A DNA stretch of 64,000 nucleotides from Irpex lacteus (GCA_001986395.2 MQVO02000013.1:62001-126000); one strand, 5' to 3'. Shown: positions 47,558-58,160, counted from the first letter of the stretch. Notes: a model not told the origin generated them from the sequence alone. Numbers and translations are program-made.

Positions 47558-49576
47558 CTACTCCCACCAATCAGGATCGTCGATGCGGATGGACGATGTG
47601 ACAGCCGCGAGCGTTGCTTCGTTCCAGCTGCCCCCCAGCTCCGTGTGCACGTCGACGAGGAAGGATCGTACCCCTTGAACGTCAGGCGCAACGAAGGAGT
47701 CTCGTTGGAGTCGTCCCAAGGTGCTAGTCTCGAGTTCGAGCTCCCACTCCTCCTTGGTCAGGGGACTGCAGGTAGACTCGCCTCCCTGGAGGCTGTGGTA
47801 TCGATTCATGACGAGACGCTCCTCGGTAGCTGGCCACTCTCCATCGTGGAAGCGATGCTTGACCAGCAACTCCCAAGGCGGGAACCAGTAATACTTTTGG
47901 CCCGTCGTCTTGGAGACGACCAGCCCCTGAAGTATCTCCTTCTCAGCCTCTGACACTTCGTCGTGGAAGAACCCGCGGATAATCGGAGTCGGTCGACGAA
48001 TGCCGATTAGTGTAGACGAAGGGCCCAAGACGTCCACTAGCCAGTCCGGTAAGTAAGTCTGGCCTAGCAGGATTGCCAGCCTCCAGAAGATGCCACCCAA
48101 CAGGAGAAACGCCTTAGCGTGGGGTCGACTAAGCAAGATGCGTACCCTCTCCAGGTAGCGAGCCCACTCAGACTGCACTCGAATGATACCTGTCTCGGAG
48201 ACTGGGGATACGAGCTGGAGGTGGGTAGGAACGGAAGCCAGGGACTCAGCTTGTAGGGATTTAAGACGATCGAGATGGGCTTCCGGGTACAGCAGACGGA
48301 AACTCCATCCTCGAAGCAGAGCTTCCCCGAGTACTGAGGCTGCCTCAGACGACCGACCCTCGATGGCCCACACCATCATCCGCGCCTCTGACAGAGGCTC
48401 CACGATCAGGACGGCTTCGTCGACGATGTTGAGCATAGGGACGACCATGGGACTGTTAGGCGGCGAGGCGCTGCTATGCAGAACGTCCCCGAGGAGGGAG
48501 TGAGCGTACTCGCACAAGTCCGTGAGTCGCTGCATGCGAGTAGGAGCAGGGATCGATAGAGCGGCCCTCTCCTCTGCTGTCAGACCGAACGTTTTAACGG
48601 GGGATGGCCGGGAGAGATCCTCGTCGATCCAAGGCGACGCCATCTCAAACAGTCTTGTATACGATTCGCCCGATCCGATCTGTTCTACTAGCTGTGTCTC
48701 TTCGATCGAGAGGCGAGGGACGTAGTCGGGCTCGAGGGTAAAGTAGACGGGAACCTCTTTGTCGATGAGATCGAGGACGTGGGCCACATCCGGCTGAAGA
48801 TAACGGAAGTCTAGGTAAGCTCCTCGATAGTCTTCCTGCAGATACCATCTGACGAAGTACGAGGCGTAACGGTGCTCGAGGTACGTTTTAGTAGCGTTCT
48901 TCGTGCGGCAGAGGGCGTATCGAATGGCGGAGAGGCGTTCGTCCATAACCCGTCGGGCCCTACGCAGTTCGTTCAACACTGCGTCTGAGCTATCGGCCAA
49001 GTAGAGATCGTCGCCTGAGTAAGTACGATCTAGGTGACCAGCTGGGGGACCTCCTCGTCCGTCAAGCCAAGTCAGGATCTCTAAGGCGCGGCGCAAGTCT
49101 CTGCGCACTTTCCTGGCTACGTCAGGCCAGATCCTTCCTGGGCTGGAAGGATCCATGTAGTCTCCGGGCACGTTGAAGGGGGAGAACGGCCACGCCTCGA
49201 CGACATTGAGCTGACCATGGTGAACCTTCTTGAGATCTACTCCAAAGGCTAGATATTCCTGCCCGTCTCCCGTCCATTTCGGTCCTGTAAGCGCTTCAGG
49301 AGTGGCGCCTACGTTAACGACTGGCCAGTCGTTGTAGTGGGCGGCGGCGGTCTCGGAGGGAACGGTGCTGGCATCGCCCCCAATAGCGACCCAAATCTCC
49401 CCCGATCGACTCGATACGTGGTAATACTGAGCGTACGAGAACGAGTGGAGGTGATGAAGCTGGTAGAGTAGAGATTTCAGAGTTAAGCGCATGTGGGCGT
49501 ATGTGTCTGGCTTGTTGACGACGCGGCGGGAAGTTCCCACGTCGGCGACGGGGAGAATGGCGAGGGTAAGGTTCAA
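47558..49576 (-). CDS. Extra ORF of the Ty3/gypsy element (env position), unknown function
   Basis: A 672-codon open frame downstream of Gag-Pol, in the place where some Ty3 elements carry env. No signal peptide or convincing membrane anchor is visible, so an envelope protein is unlikely. It is rich in charged and aromatic residues; recognisable strings are YAQYYHVSSRSGEIWVAIGG, AKAFLLLGGIFWRLAILLGQ and KTTGQKYYWFPPWELLVKH. The frame opens with TTG. The first in-frame ATG is at 49492-49490, giving 644 residues. I recall similar hypothetical proteins in mushroom genomes but no assigned function. It has stayed open in an element with identical LTRs, so it is probably needed by the element. Confidence 0.7.
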   Translation of the reverse strand: MNLTLAILPVADVGTSRRVVNKPDTYAHMRLTLKSLLYQLHHLHSFSYAQYYHVSSRSGEIWVAIGGDASTVPSETAAAHYNDWPVVNVGATPEALTGPKWTGDGQEYLAFGVDLKKVHHGQLNVVEAWPFSPFNVPGDYMDPSSPGRIWPDVARKVRRDLRRALEILTWLDGRGGPPAGHLDRTYSGDDLYLADSSDAVLNELRRARRVMDERLSAIRYALCRTKNATKTYLEHRYASYFVRWYLQEDYRGAYLDFRYLQPDVAHVLDLIDKEVPVYFTLEPDYVPRLSIEETQLVEQIGSGESYTRLFEMASPWIDEDLSRPSPVKTFGLTAEERAALSIPAPTRMQRLTDLCEYAHSLLGDVLHSSASPPNSPMVVPMLNIVDEAVLIVEPLSEARMMVWAIEGRSSEAASVLGEALLRGWSFRLLYPEAHLDRLKSLQAESLASVPTHLQLVSPVSETGIIRVQSEWARYLERVRILLSRPHAKAFLLLGGIFWRLAILLGQTYLPDWLVDVLGPSSTLIGIRRPTPIIRGFFHDEVSEAEKEILQGLVVSKTTGQKYYWFPPWELLVKHRFHDGEWPATEERLVMNRYHSLQGGESTCSPLTKEEWELELETSTLGRLQRDSFVAPDVQGVRSFLVDVHTELGGSWNEATLAAVTSSIRIDDPDWWE

Positions 49577-49723
49577 GGAAGTGTGAAGGAGCCTTCATCG
49601 AATACTATAGAGATGAAAAAGATCCGAGAACGCGTGTAGAAGGAACAAAGGGAAACACAAAAAAGGAAAAAGGCGGCCACGAGACGCCAGCGCCTATAAC
49701 TTACGCATGTCGGGCTGCTCGCA

Positions 49724-52700
49724 TCAGCCTCTCAGCTGGTGCTCGCGCCGGTACTTATGTAGAATCTCCGGAGCTCCTGATAGTTCTTTCGCCGTCTTCC
49801 ACTCGTCGTAGAGAGGGGAATATCCCGCCCAACGTACAAGGTACTTCATAGCACGCTTGGACTTGTCGTACTGATGCCCGATGATGGACTCGACTTCGTA
49901 AGCTTCCTCTGCTGGTGCGGCTCGCGTGTCGTCGAGCGTCGATCGTGGTCCAAAGTCTTCAGGTGAGGACTTGTAGCGTTTAAGGTGTTCGATGTTGAAG
50001 ACGGGGCTACCTGGGTACGAAGGGTTAAGTCGCAATCGGTAGGTGTTCGCGTTGATGCGCTGTTGAACCTCGAACGGCCCGATCCACCGCTGCACTAGCT
50101 TCCTGCCTTCACCCTGACTCTCAATCCACTCGAGAGAATGAGGGTTCACTAGGACCAGATCTCCGGGCTCGAAGTCTAAAGACTTACGCCCTTTGTTGAA
50201 TGAGTTGGCCTGCTTGGCTTGAGAACGGGCGATGGCCCGACGAGCGCTCTCGCGATGCATGTTTAACTCTAAGAGGAAGTTCTTTGTTTCTCTACTCCGA
50301 TCCAGCGCGGCTATGTTGCTCTCGGTGACGTCGGTTGGCCCTCTTGGTTCAAATCCGTAAAGGAGAAAATAGGGAGTGGCTCCCGTTGCTCCGTGGGTTC
50401 TTGAGTTGTAGGCGTGCTCCAGTAAGTGAATCCACCCACACCACGACTCTCTATCGTCCTTGACGTACGCTCTAAGCATGGTTTCTAGCTGACGATTCAC
50501 GATTTCAGTCTGGCCATCGTGCTGAGGGTGATGCGAGGACGCTAGGAGCATCTCCGTTCTCAGGAGCTCGGCCACTTCCCTCCAGAATATAGAAGTCCAA
50601 CGAGGGTCGCGATCTGTCACGATGTTAGCAGGGAGACCGAATTTGCAAGCTATGTGTTTCACGAAGAGCATCGCAAAGCCTCTAGCGTTCAAACCCGTCG
50701 TCGTCGGTATGAATTGGGCATGCTTCGTGAACCTGTCCACGAAGACCAGGATCGCGTTACAGTCCTCAGACCATGGAAGGTTGACTATCAAGTCCATTGA
50801 GATCGATTCGTATGGGCGAGTCGGGATCGAGTGCGGTAAGAGCTTGCCATACTTCCGGAAATTCGAAGGTTTAGTCTTCTGACATACGTCGCAGGAAGCG
50901 CAAAACTCCAGCACGTCTGCTTTCATCCTAGGCCAGTAGTATCGTGAACTGAGGTATTCCCACAGCTTCTCTGGCCCCGCGTGTGCTGTCAGATACGGGG
51001 ACTCGTGCGATGTACGTAGGACGTTGTTTCGCTCTGACTGAGGAACGCACAGTCGGGCATGGAAGTCCGCGTCCCGGAAGTAGAGTAGGCCGTCGTCGTC
51101 CTTAAAGAATCGATTTGCAGGGTCCCAGGATTCGCGGTGACTAGAGTTGGTTTCCCAGCGGGCACGGAAGGTGACGTCCTTCTGGTATCCTTCCACGTAA
51201 CGATTTCGAGCTTCTTCACTCATCTCCACTAGAACAGTCGGGGGCCTGTGCGTGGCTTCCCACAGGAGACGAGCCTCATACGGGTCTGCGTCTTCGTCTT
51301 CGTTCTGTGTTTGGTTCGAGGAAGGTTCGTCGCTGCCCCCAGTTTTCGTGTTGGAGTCGGTAGGTGCTGCGATATTCCTGTCTGCCCCCCCGTCACCAGC
51401 CGTGTTCGCTTCCTCCGTGTTCCCAGCTTTCGCTAGCCTCTCGCTCCTTCTCGTTCCAACGTTCGCTGATGCTGTAAACACGTCCTCCCAGTTCTCCAGT
51501 GCTGAGACGAGCGCGGCTTTCCTTGCTGGGGCTCTTTCCATCCCGATTTCCGCTTCCTCGGCCTCAGGAGTGTCTAGCCGTAACGGTTCTGAGCCGTCTG
51601 AACAGGGTGATGTGTGCTCTGGAGGAGCTCGGGGAAGGCGAGACAGAGGGTCTACGTTCGAATGGATCCGACCTGGACGATGAACAATCTCAAGTCCCGG
51701 TGCGAATGCCGAGTAAATCGCCCCCCAGGCGGCCAGGCGACGGTTAGCGTTCTCGTAAGTCTTCGCCCACTGCAGGGCTGCGTGGTCCGTTACTAACAAC
51801 ACTTGTTCTCCTTCGATGTACGGCTGGAACTTCACCAATCCTTCTTTGGCTCCCAGCGCCTCTCGTTCCGTGGCTGAGTATCGAGTTTCGGCACTTTTCA
51901 ACGTCCTGGACCAGTAGGCTAGCACTCGTTCTACGTGTACAGAGGAGCTGTCGAGGTCCTTTCCCCAGGTGTCGCTGAACTCGTGATCCTTGATTTTCGA
52001 CGACAGCTTCGTCACCAGCCTGGGTACGGCTTCACCTTTCTCGTGGGCACGTTCGAGCTTCTCGTAGGTCTTCGTACCCTTCAGGTCCTTCACGTCGATA
52101 GGCTGAACCTGTTGCAAACAGCACCCAATCGCTTCGTCTGAGGCATCGGTGTACAGGCGGTATGGCCTCCCTTCCATCGGATGTCCCAGCACGGGGGCAG
52201 CTTTCAGGGCGGCTTTCGCAGACTCGAAGGCGTACTCCTCTTCCGGTCCCCATCGCCACGCTGTCCCTTTTCTTAACAGCTTGAAAAGAGGCGCCGCTAT
52301 GCTCGCATAATAAGGTATGAAGGCCGAAAAGTACACGACCATTCCGAGAAACGTCTGTAGCTCCGACATCTTGGATGGTCGTTGGAGCTCGGTGATGGCA
52401 CGTACTTTCTCCTCATGCGTTGATAGTCCTAATCGCGACACTTTGTGCCCCAGCAGGAGGATGGATCCGTAGAATAGATGGCACTTTTTCGGGGAAAGGG
52501 TGAGGCCAGAGCGTTCTATGGCTTCCAAGACTTTGTCGAGGTGCTCGAGATGCTCCTCGTAACTCTTCGAGTACACCACTACGTCGTCAATGTAGACTAG
52601 TGTGAACAGCCACAAGTAGGGCGACAAGATACTCTGCATAGTTCGCTGGAAGATCGAAGGCCCGTTCTTCAACCCGAAAGGCATTCGACGGAATTGGAAA

Positions 52701-55700
52701 AGGCCACGGTGAGTCCTGAACGCCGTCTTCTCTACGTCCTCTTCAGCGATCTCAATCTGCGTAAACCCGGAGAGCGCATCTAGAGACGATAGAACCTGAG
52801 CCCCTGATAACGCGGATAAGATTTCCGTTTGTCGAGGAAGAGGGAATTCGTCGGGTACGGTCAGTGTGTTGAGTTTGCGATAGTCCACGCAGAAACGGGC
52901 CTTCCCATTGCGGTATACGATTACCACCGGAGCCCCCCAAGGACTTTGCGACGGTTCTATGACTCCTTGCTCGAACCATGTCTTTAACTGTGCGTCGATC
53001 ACCTCCCTCTTCGCAGGGGAGCTGGCGTACATTGGTACTGACACCGGCTCTACTCCGTCCTTCGTACGTATCCTGCACTTGGTCTCCAGATGCCCTAACC
53101 TGCCGTCGAACCCGAATGCTTTGATTCGTCTGCGAAGCATCTCCCATACTCGTGGTTTCAGCGTCTCAGGTACGTCCCCGACATCGATGAGCTTTTCGAG
53201 GTCTTCGGACGGATAGACTGTCGGGTCCGGAACCTCTGCCGTCTTGGGGCCCCAGTTCTCCTCGAGGTCCTCTTCCATCAGCACTGTCTCTGACGACTCC
53301 TTGACGCCGTGACTGGTCTCCGTTCGAGCTGTCTGAGCCACCGCTTCGAACGTTCCATCTTCCTTTCCTAGGAACACGCGAGGCTCAAGACCTTCCTCAC
53401 TTCGCGCTGCACTCGTCGCGTTTATCAACGCTGCTGTGCGACGAGAGGCGTTTGACATCTCAGCCCACGCCGACAACGTCCTGGGTCGGTCTAAGTAACT
53501 CCCTGGTTTCACCAGTTCCGCTAACGCCTCCCCTTTCCTCAGGATCCGAGGTCGATTCGTCGTGTTGGCTACTGGAACGATTCCCCCGGAGGCCGCGATA
53601 AGCACATTCGGGATTACCAAAGGAGCTACACGGTCGTCGCCCACCATTGCTCGTTCCACCAGCCAGGTACCTTCGTCGTTTTCTGGGCAAGTAACAGGGA
53701 CGTTAACGGATCGGTTAGGAGGTAGCTTCACATCCTCCTTCACTCTGGCTACGAAGGCGTCCCTTCGTGCTACTGCACGAGCCTTCTTTCTGCGATTCTT
53801 GTTGCGACGATGAAGCTTGGACCTTACGAACGACGCGAGGTGTGAAGTCCCAGTGGCGATATCAGCATAGTGAGGGCGTCGAACTCCTTTAGCTTTGACC
53901 TTCAATCCCGACGGGCCTAGCTCTACGGTGGTACCAAACTCCACATGACGTTGAACTCGGAGCTCGTAGGCGACGTGGAAGTCCTCCCCAAGCAGCAACG
54001 GCACGTTCATGTCTGGTACGACGTACGTCTCCGCCATTAGGCCTATTTTCTCTCCGGACTCGGTCTCCACGAATAAAGGCAGTTCGACGTATCCATCTAT
54101 CTTCGTTGCCTTTTCGGTGAGCTGCCAAAGATCCATCCTTCGTCCCTTCCTTAACTTAGGAGGCTTCTTGAGGCTGTTATAGTACTCCGCCGAGATCAGG
54201 CTTATGTCTGCTCCCGAGTCCAGACGAAGATCAACCACTTCCCCTAGGGGGTCGTTTATCCGTCCGGGAATGGAGAGAACCGATACCCCTAAGGCAGAGG
54301 ATCCACTGGGTCGGAAGCGTCGCGTCCTGAGCCAGTGCACTTCCTTAGGATCACGCGAGAGCTCAGGGGGAGCGACTCGTTCCAGAGTTCGCGTTTCACG
54401 GATGAGTTCGCCAGTTCTATCGTTGGGATCGTACTCAACGCCCACCTGCTCTAGGACGAACGCGGAGACAAATGCGTCGCTAGACTTGGCGTATACCTCC
54501 TCCTCTGCGTCTTCCACTCGCGCCCTGCGGGGTTGAGGTCGCGCGGCGGACACTTGTTCCATGATGCTGGCATTGGCGATGCGGGCGGATTTCACTCGCG
54601 AGTCGAGGCACAGGGACAAACTTGCTTGTGTATTTAACTCGTCGAAAGTCGTATCATACATATCCTCGAACACATCGCTCTCGCTCTTCTCCGCAGATCT
54701 CACAGACTTCCCCCTCTCCGAGCCGTACTTCTTCATCCAGACGTGATAGTGAGGGCATTCTTTGTCCCAGTGTTTGCTGCTGCCGCAACACTTACAGGGC
54801 GATGGAGGAGGACGAAGGGAGCTGACGACATCATCGCGTTTTTCGAACTTGTAGCCCATCTTGGGAGGTGGTCGTTGTCGTCTTTGAGCTGCAGCGTAGC
54901 ATTCTACGATGATCGGTGAGTCGTTCAGGTCGGCGATGAGCTCGTTAGCGGTGAAGGCATAGTCTTCGTTAGGTAGCGCAGCATGTTCGTCGATTTCGAC
55001 GACGTTAGCGGTGCGAGAACGACGGCCTCGTGTTTCGACCCCGAATTCTCTAAGCAGGCGTTCGAATTGGTCCCTCGAGATAGTGGGCCCCGACGAAACT
55101 TCAAATCCCGCTAGAAGCTGGGCCTCCATCTCGACCACGCGGGACTGCAGCGTCATAACCGAGAGGATCTGGTCGGAGGAGAGTATATTTCTCCAAGTCA
55201 CGGGAGCTGCTTTCATAATCTCCCTGACCTCCTCTGCAGAGCCGAGCATGTGCGGGAATAGCATACGGATATAGAGTAGGCGACGCTGAATGAACTTGGA
55301 CGGCGTTTCTCGTGAGTGGCCTGCTTGTCTGAAAGCCTGTACGGTGTACTCCGATTGACGATCCTTTCTCCAGTTGTCTCCCAGAAAGTACTCCTCGACG
55401 GCCGACAAGAAGTTCAAGTAGTAGCGACGCATCCAGGCTTTCCAGTCTGGTGTCAGGGTTTGGAACCAGCTACGCACTGCCGACCCTTGTTCGAGTCGGG
55501 TCCACAGGTAGTATCCGAGTTGGTAAGGTATGTAACCCCCCGCGCCCGCGAACTCTTGTACGCTGGCAAACCACTGCAGTGCTGTCGAACCATTCCCGTC
55601 CCAAGTAGGGACTGCGTCGGTGACCGTCTGTCCAATCTTGATCTGAGGAACCATCGCGGTCGGCATCTGGAACTGGGCGTCCCACTGCCCGTTCTGCAAC

Positions 55701-57775
55701 GGAATCCATCCGCCCATAGGTCCTCCGGGTGGTCCTCCAGGTGGTCCTCCCGGTGGCCCTCCAGGTGGTCCTCCAGGTGGCCCTCCTGGTAGTCCTCCAG
55801 GCCAGGCAGGCCCTTGAGGAGGCGGACCTGTTGGTATTCTTGGAGCAGCCGGGTGACGATTCGGCGATCCTCCAGGAGGAGGTCCTCCAGGTGGTCCTCC
55901 AGGGGGAGGGGGCCCCCCTGGTGGTCCTCCGTTGCCACCGAAAGGTGGGGATCCTCCAGGTCCGCCAGGAGGAGGTGGTCCTCCGTAACCCCTAGGACTG
56001 TCGTGCCTGCTGGATCCATTGGAGCTGCCGTCTCCACTGGGCGGTTTACCTGCGCCTCCAGAAGCGTACTCCTGCGCGAATCTCATCGTGGTGGAAGCCG
56101 AGTCTCTCCCGCGGGACCCTAGGTCGACCGTGCTGTAAACTCGAGAGACGCCTTGAGCTTCCCGGAAGACTCGCGCTGTCGAAGTCGCTTGAGGGCTCAG
56201 GATACCGGGGGTAGTCCACGCAGCAGCGCCTGGCGTCGTCACGTCGTAGATTGGTGGTCGCACTACCTCTTCCGAGATCGTTCTGGGTGGTTGCGCTGGT
56301 GGTGCTCGCGACTGCAGACTAGCTGACGCGATGCCGTGGAGGAAATTGCCTGTCGTGACGTCGGGAGCTGCTTGGACGGAAACATACTCCTGGTGTTGAG
56401 GCCAGTCCTCGTTCCCTTGAGGTCGTTCGTAGCCTGTTGCTGCGAAGGTTCGGGTGGCTGGTTCTTCGGGGATGAAGGAGACGATTTTGTCCTTCCCCTT
56501 GGACCTCGTTCTGCCCCGAAAAGCTCCACTTATAGATTCCGTAGGTACGTACCCTGAGCGCAGACGAGAGGGCCCAGTAGGAGTGGAGCTGGGAAGTAGA
56601 CTGGTCCTCGAGAGAAAGGAAACGTCCTCTTTGGCTCCCTTCTCGTCGTAGGAGAACGCCTGAGGCGCTGCTTCCGGTTCTCTAGGAGGGAAAGCCGATT
56701 GTACTTGTAGAGGGACTTCCACGAAGTCTGACAAGGGAACGTCGAAGTCGAGAAGTCTGCCTCGATCTTCCTCGTCCACCGCCTGATAGTGGGTAGGGAC
56801 GTGCGCCTTGAACTCGCGGATACGGACGGCGAGAGAAGCATCTGGCTCGAAGATTTGGTAGACTTCTGGAGCAGTGGAGGCAGGTGAAGTCGGGTGCAAG
56901 CCCCGGCTCTCTTCGATGTATCTTTCCACGAAACGACTGCCTCTATCGAGACGCTCGCGAAGAAGATCCCAAGCCCCGTAGAGTTCCTCCAGCGAGTTAG
57001 ACCCGCGTAAAGCTGGCAGCAGGTCACCGTAGGGGTCGAGACGATAATGATAGTCGTTGAGAGCTTTTCGTTGAGGTATCTCCGCAGCAAGACCCGCCAG
57101 CAACGCTTGAAGGTCACCAAAGATCCTTTCGACCGATCGCGTCACGGACGGTCGCAGAGCAAAGCGTGGGCGAGCGATGGGTTGAGTCGACAGACCGAAG
57201 TCGATGACATCGGAGGGGGCCCAACGCGTCTTGCTGACGAGCTGCTTGACTTCCGCCTTGAAGCTCATGCGTCGAGAACTGTCGCGAGTGTAGTTGGCGT
57301 ACAGCTTCTCCGCGACGGACGACGAGGTTAGGTTCTCTTCCCCGAGATCATCCAGGCCTAGCTCCTGCGCTACTTCCTCGTCGTCTCTCTGATCGACACT
57401 CTCTCTTTCTTCGGCAATGGTCTGTAGTCGACGTTGTTGAGACTCCATGACGAAGGAATTCTCACCGTAAGAACCCGGTAGCGTAACCGATGGGCTCACT
57501 CGAGACGAAGGTCGGTTCGATTCGCTCGTAGACGGTCCTGACATAGATGGTAGGGCCGAGCCGTCTTCCGATGCCTTGCGATCTTCCGCTAGGCGACGAG
57601 ATTGCTCGAGAAGCCCGGCGAAAAAGTTCTTAAGAGCTTGTCGACGCTCAGGCGTCGATTCGGTGAGCTGAGTATCTATGATATGAAAGATGTCGGATTC
57701 GGATTGAGTGAATGTAAATGGATTGTTGGTTGGTTCTGGTGTCGGCCGGTGCGGTCGACTTCCCAGTGTGTCCAC
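49724..57775 (-). CDS. Gag-Pol polyprotein of a chromodomain Ty3/gypsy retrotransposon
   Basis: One frame encodes all replication functions of the element. Gag includes a glycine/proline-rich tract (GGPPGG repeats, about residues 595-680) and a CCHC knuckle (CKCCGSSKHWDKEC, near 990-1005). Next come the aspartic protease (LDSGADIS near 1184), reverse transcriptase with FCVDYRKLN and the YIDD box near 1726, and RNase H (LYTDASDEAIGCC near 1872). The integrase has a zinc-finger segment (CASCDVCQKTKP near 2292) and a D,D35E triad at about 2325, 2384 and 2421 (MDLIV, TDRDPRW, TEIVNR). A C-terminal chromodomain follows (YLVRWAGYSPLYDEWKTAKE, 2625-2683), which in chromoviruses directs integration to marked chromatin. 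The frame opens with GTG and its first ATG is only at codon 78, so the true start is unclear. Confidence 0.95.
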   Translation of the reverse strand: MDTLGSRPHRPTPEPTNNPFTFTQSESDIFHIIDTQLTESTPERRQALKNFFAGLLEQSRRLAEDRKASEDGSALPSMSGPSTSESNRPSSRVSPSVTLPGSYGENSFVMESQQRRLQTIAEERESVDQRDDEEVAQELGLDDLGEENLTSSSVAEKLYANYTRDSSRRMSFKAEVKQLVSKTRWAPSDVIDFGLSTQPIARPRFALRPSVTRSVERIFGDLQALLAGLAAEIPQRKALNDYHYRLDPYGDLLPALRGSNSLEELYGAWDLLRERLDRGSRFVERYIEESRGLHPTSPASTAPEVYQIFEPDASLAVRIREFKAHVPTHYQAVDEEDRGRLLDFDVPLSDFVEVPLQVQSAFPPREPEAAPQAFSYDEKGAKEDVSFLSRTSLLPSSTPTGPSRLRSGYVPTESISGAFRGRTRSKGKDKIVSFIPEEPATRTFAATGYERPQGNEDWPQHQEYVSVQAAPDVTTGNFLHGIASASLQSRAPPAQPPRTISEEVVRPPIYDVTTPGAAAWTTPGILSPQATSTARVFREAQGVSRVYSTVDLGSRGRDSASTTMRFAQEYASGGAGKPPSGDGSSNGSSRHDSPRGYGGPPPPGGPGGSPPFGGNGGPPGGPPPPGGPPGGPPPGGSPNRHPAAPRIPTGPPPQGPAWPGGLPGGPPGGPPGGPPGGPPGGPPGGPMGGWIPLQNGQWDAQFQMPTAMVPQIKIGQTVTDAVPTWDGNGSTALQWFASVQEFAGAGGYIPYQLGYYLWTRLEQGSAVRSWFQTLTPDWKAWMRRYYLNFLSAVEEYFLGDNWRKDRQSEYTVQAFRQAGHSRETPSKFIQRRLLYIRMLFPHMLGSAEEVREIMKAAPVTWRNILSSDQILSVMTLQSRVVEMEAQLLAGFEVSSGPTISRDQFERLLREFGVETRGRRSRTANVVEIDEHAALPNEDYAFTANELIADLNDSPIIVECYAAAQRRQRPPPKMGYKFEKRDDVVSSLRPPPSPCKCCGSSKHWDKECPHYHVWMKKYGSERGKSVRSAEKSESDVFEDMYDTTFDELNTQASLSLCLDSRVKSARIANASIMEQVSAARPQPRRARVEDAEEEVYAKSSDAFVSAFVLEQVGVEYDPNDRTGELIRETRTLERVAPPELSRDPKEVHWLRTRRFRPSGSSALGVSVLSIPGRINDPLGEVVDLRLDSGADISLISAEYYNSLKKPPKLRKGRRMDLWQLTEKATKIDGYVELPLFVETESGEKIGLMAETYVVPDMNVPLLLGEDFHVAYELRVQRHVEFGTTVELGPSGLKVKAKGVRRPHYADIATGTSHLASFVRSKLHRRNKNRRKKARAVARRDAFVARVKEDVKLPPNRSVNVPVTCPENDEGTWLVERAMVGDDRVAPLVIPNVLIAASGGIVPVANTTNRPRILRKGEALAELVKPGSYLDRPRTLSAWAEMSNASRRTAALINATSAARSEEGLEPRVFLGKEDGTFEAVAQTARTETSHGVKESSETVLMEEDLEENWGPKTAEVPDPTVYPSEDLEKLIDVGDVPETLKPRVWEMLRRRIKAFGFDGRLGHLETKCRIRTKDGVEPVSVPMYASSPAKREVIDAQLKTWFEQGVIEPSQSPWGAPVVIVYRNGKARFCVDYRKLNTLTVPDEFPLPRQTEILSALSGAQVLSSLDALSGFTQIEIAEEDVEKTAFRTHRGLFQFRRMPFGLKNGPSIFQRTMQSILSPYLWLFTLVYIDDVVVYSKSYEEHLEHLDKVLEAIERSGLTLSPKKCHLFYGSILLLGHKVSRLGLSTHEEKVRAITELQRPSKMSELQTFLGMVVYFSAFIPYYASIAAPLFKLLRKGTAWRWGPEEEYAFESAKAALKAAPVLGHPMEGRPYRLYTDASDEAIGCCLQQVQPIDVKDLKGTKTYEKLERAHEKGEAVPRLVTKLSSKIKDHEFSDTWGKDLDSSSVHVERVLAYWSRTLKSAETRYSATEREALGAKEGLVKFQPYIEGEQVLLVTDHAALQWAKTYENANRRLAAWGAIYSAFAPGLEIVHRPGRIHSNVDPLSRLPRAPPEHTSPCSDGSEPLRLDTPEAEEAEIGMERAPARKAALVSALENWEDVFTASANVGTRRSERLAKAGNTEEANTAGDGGADRNIAAPTDSNTKTGGSDEPSSNQTQNEDEDADPYEARLLWEATHRPPTVLVEMSEEARNRYVEGYQKDVTFRARWETNSSHRESWDPANRFFKDDDGLLYFRDADFHARLCVPQSERNNVLRTSHESPYLTAHAGPEKLWEYLSSRYYWPRMKADVLEFCASCDVCQKTKPSNFRKYGKLLPHSIPTRPYESISMDLIVNLPWSEDCNAILVFVDRFTKHAQFIPTTTGLNARGFAMLFVKHIACKFGLPANIVTDRDPRWTSIFWREVAELLRTEMLLASSHHPQHDGQTEIVNRQLETMLRAYVKDDRESWCGWIHLLEHAYNSRTHGATGATPYFLLYGFEPRGPTDVTESNIAALDRSRETKNFLLELNMHRESARRAIARSQAKQANSFNKGRKSLDFEPGDLVLVNPHSLEWIESQGEGRKLVQRWIGPFEVQQRINANTYRLRLNPSYPGSPVFNIEHLKRYKSSPEDFGPRSTLDDTRAAPAEEAYEVESIIGHQYDKSKRAMKYLVRWAGYSPLYDEWKTAKELSGAPEILHKYRREHQLRG

Positions 57776-57778
57776 CTC

Positions 57779-58160
57779 TGTGACGCTCGACGTGAGCGTT
57801 CACGAACCGGGTGAGTCGACTGCGAGTCGTCCAGCGGACGCCAGGAACCAGAGGTGTAAGTGTATGTAGAATTGCCCGTTAAGGCAAGGATCGTCGTGCG
57901 CCTGTTCGAAGGCGTACACAACGGTGGGAAACTCGGGATCGCCTCGTTCTCCGTTCCCCGCGAGCCAAGCTCTAGCGTAGGCGTAGTAGAGAAGTAAGAA
58001 GATGATATTCCACGTGCGCCCAGCGCACTGCCTGAGTACTACGGACACATGTTCTACATGAGGCGTAATCCAAAACGGTAAGTATCATAACAGAGACAAA
58101 TAAAATGCGAAAAATGAAGGGATATTCGATGAGACACTAAGTAAACCGTAACCCGTCACA
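57779..58160 (-). repeat. 5' LTR of the Ty3/gypsy element
   Basis: 382 bp, identical by eye to 47143-47524. It is the 5' LTR in the element's own direction and would carry its promoter. Confidence 0.95.

Larger units (their letters stand above)
47143..58160 (-). mobile_element. Ty3/gypsy chromovirus, 11,018 bp, full length
   Basis: Two LTRs of 382 bp, identical by eye, begin TGTGACG and end GTCACA on the plus strand. A perfect 5-bp target duplication ACTGG lies at 47138-47142 and 58161-58165. The element reads on the minus strand. Next to the 3' LTR is a purine-rich tract (GGGGGGCTA at 47533-47525), and near the 5' LTR a primer-site candidate TGGACACACTGGG starts 4 nt inside. It encodes a 2683-codon Gag-Pol frame and a second 672-codon frame in the position of an env gene. 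Identical LTRs indicate very recent insertion. Confidence 0.95.

Noticed and set aside
47558..49576. Reading the extra retrotransposon ORF as an envelope glycoprotein
   Set aside because: No signal peptide, fusion peptide or C-terminal membrane anchor is visible. Position alone is not enough.
55316..56557. Plus-strand frames over the gag region
   Set aside because: Antisense shadows of the glycine/proline-rich, codon-biased gag segment.
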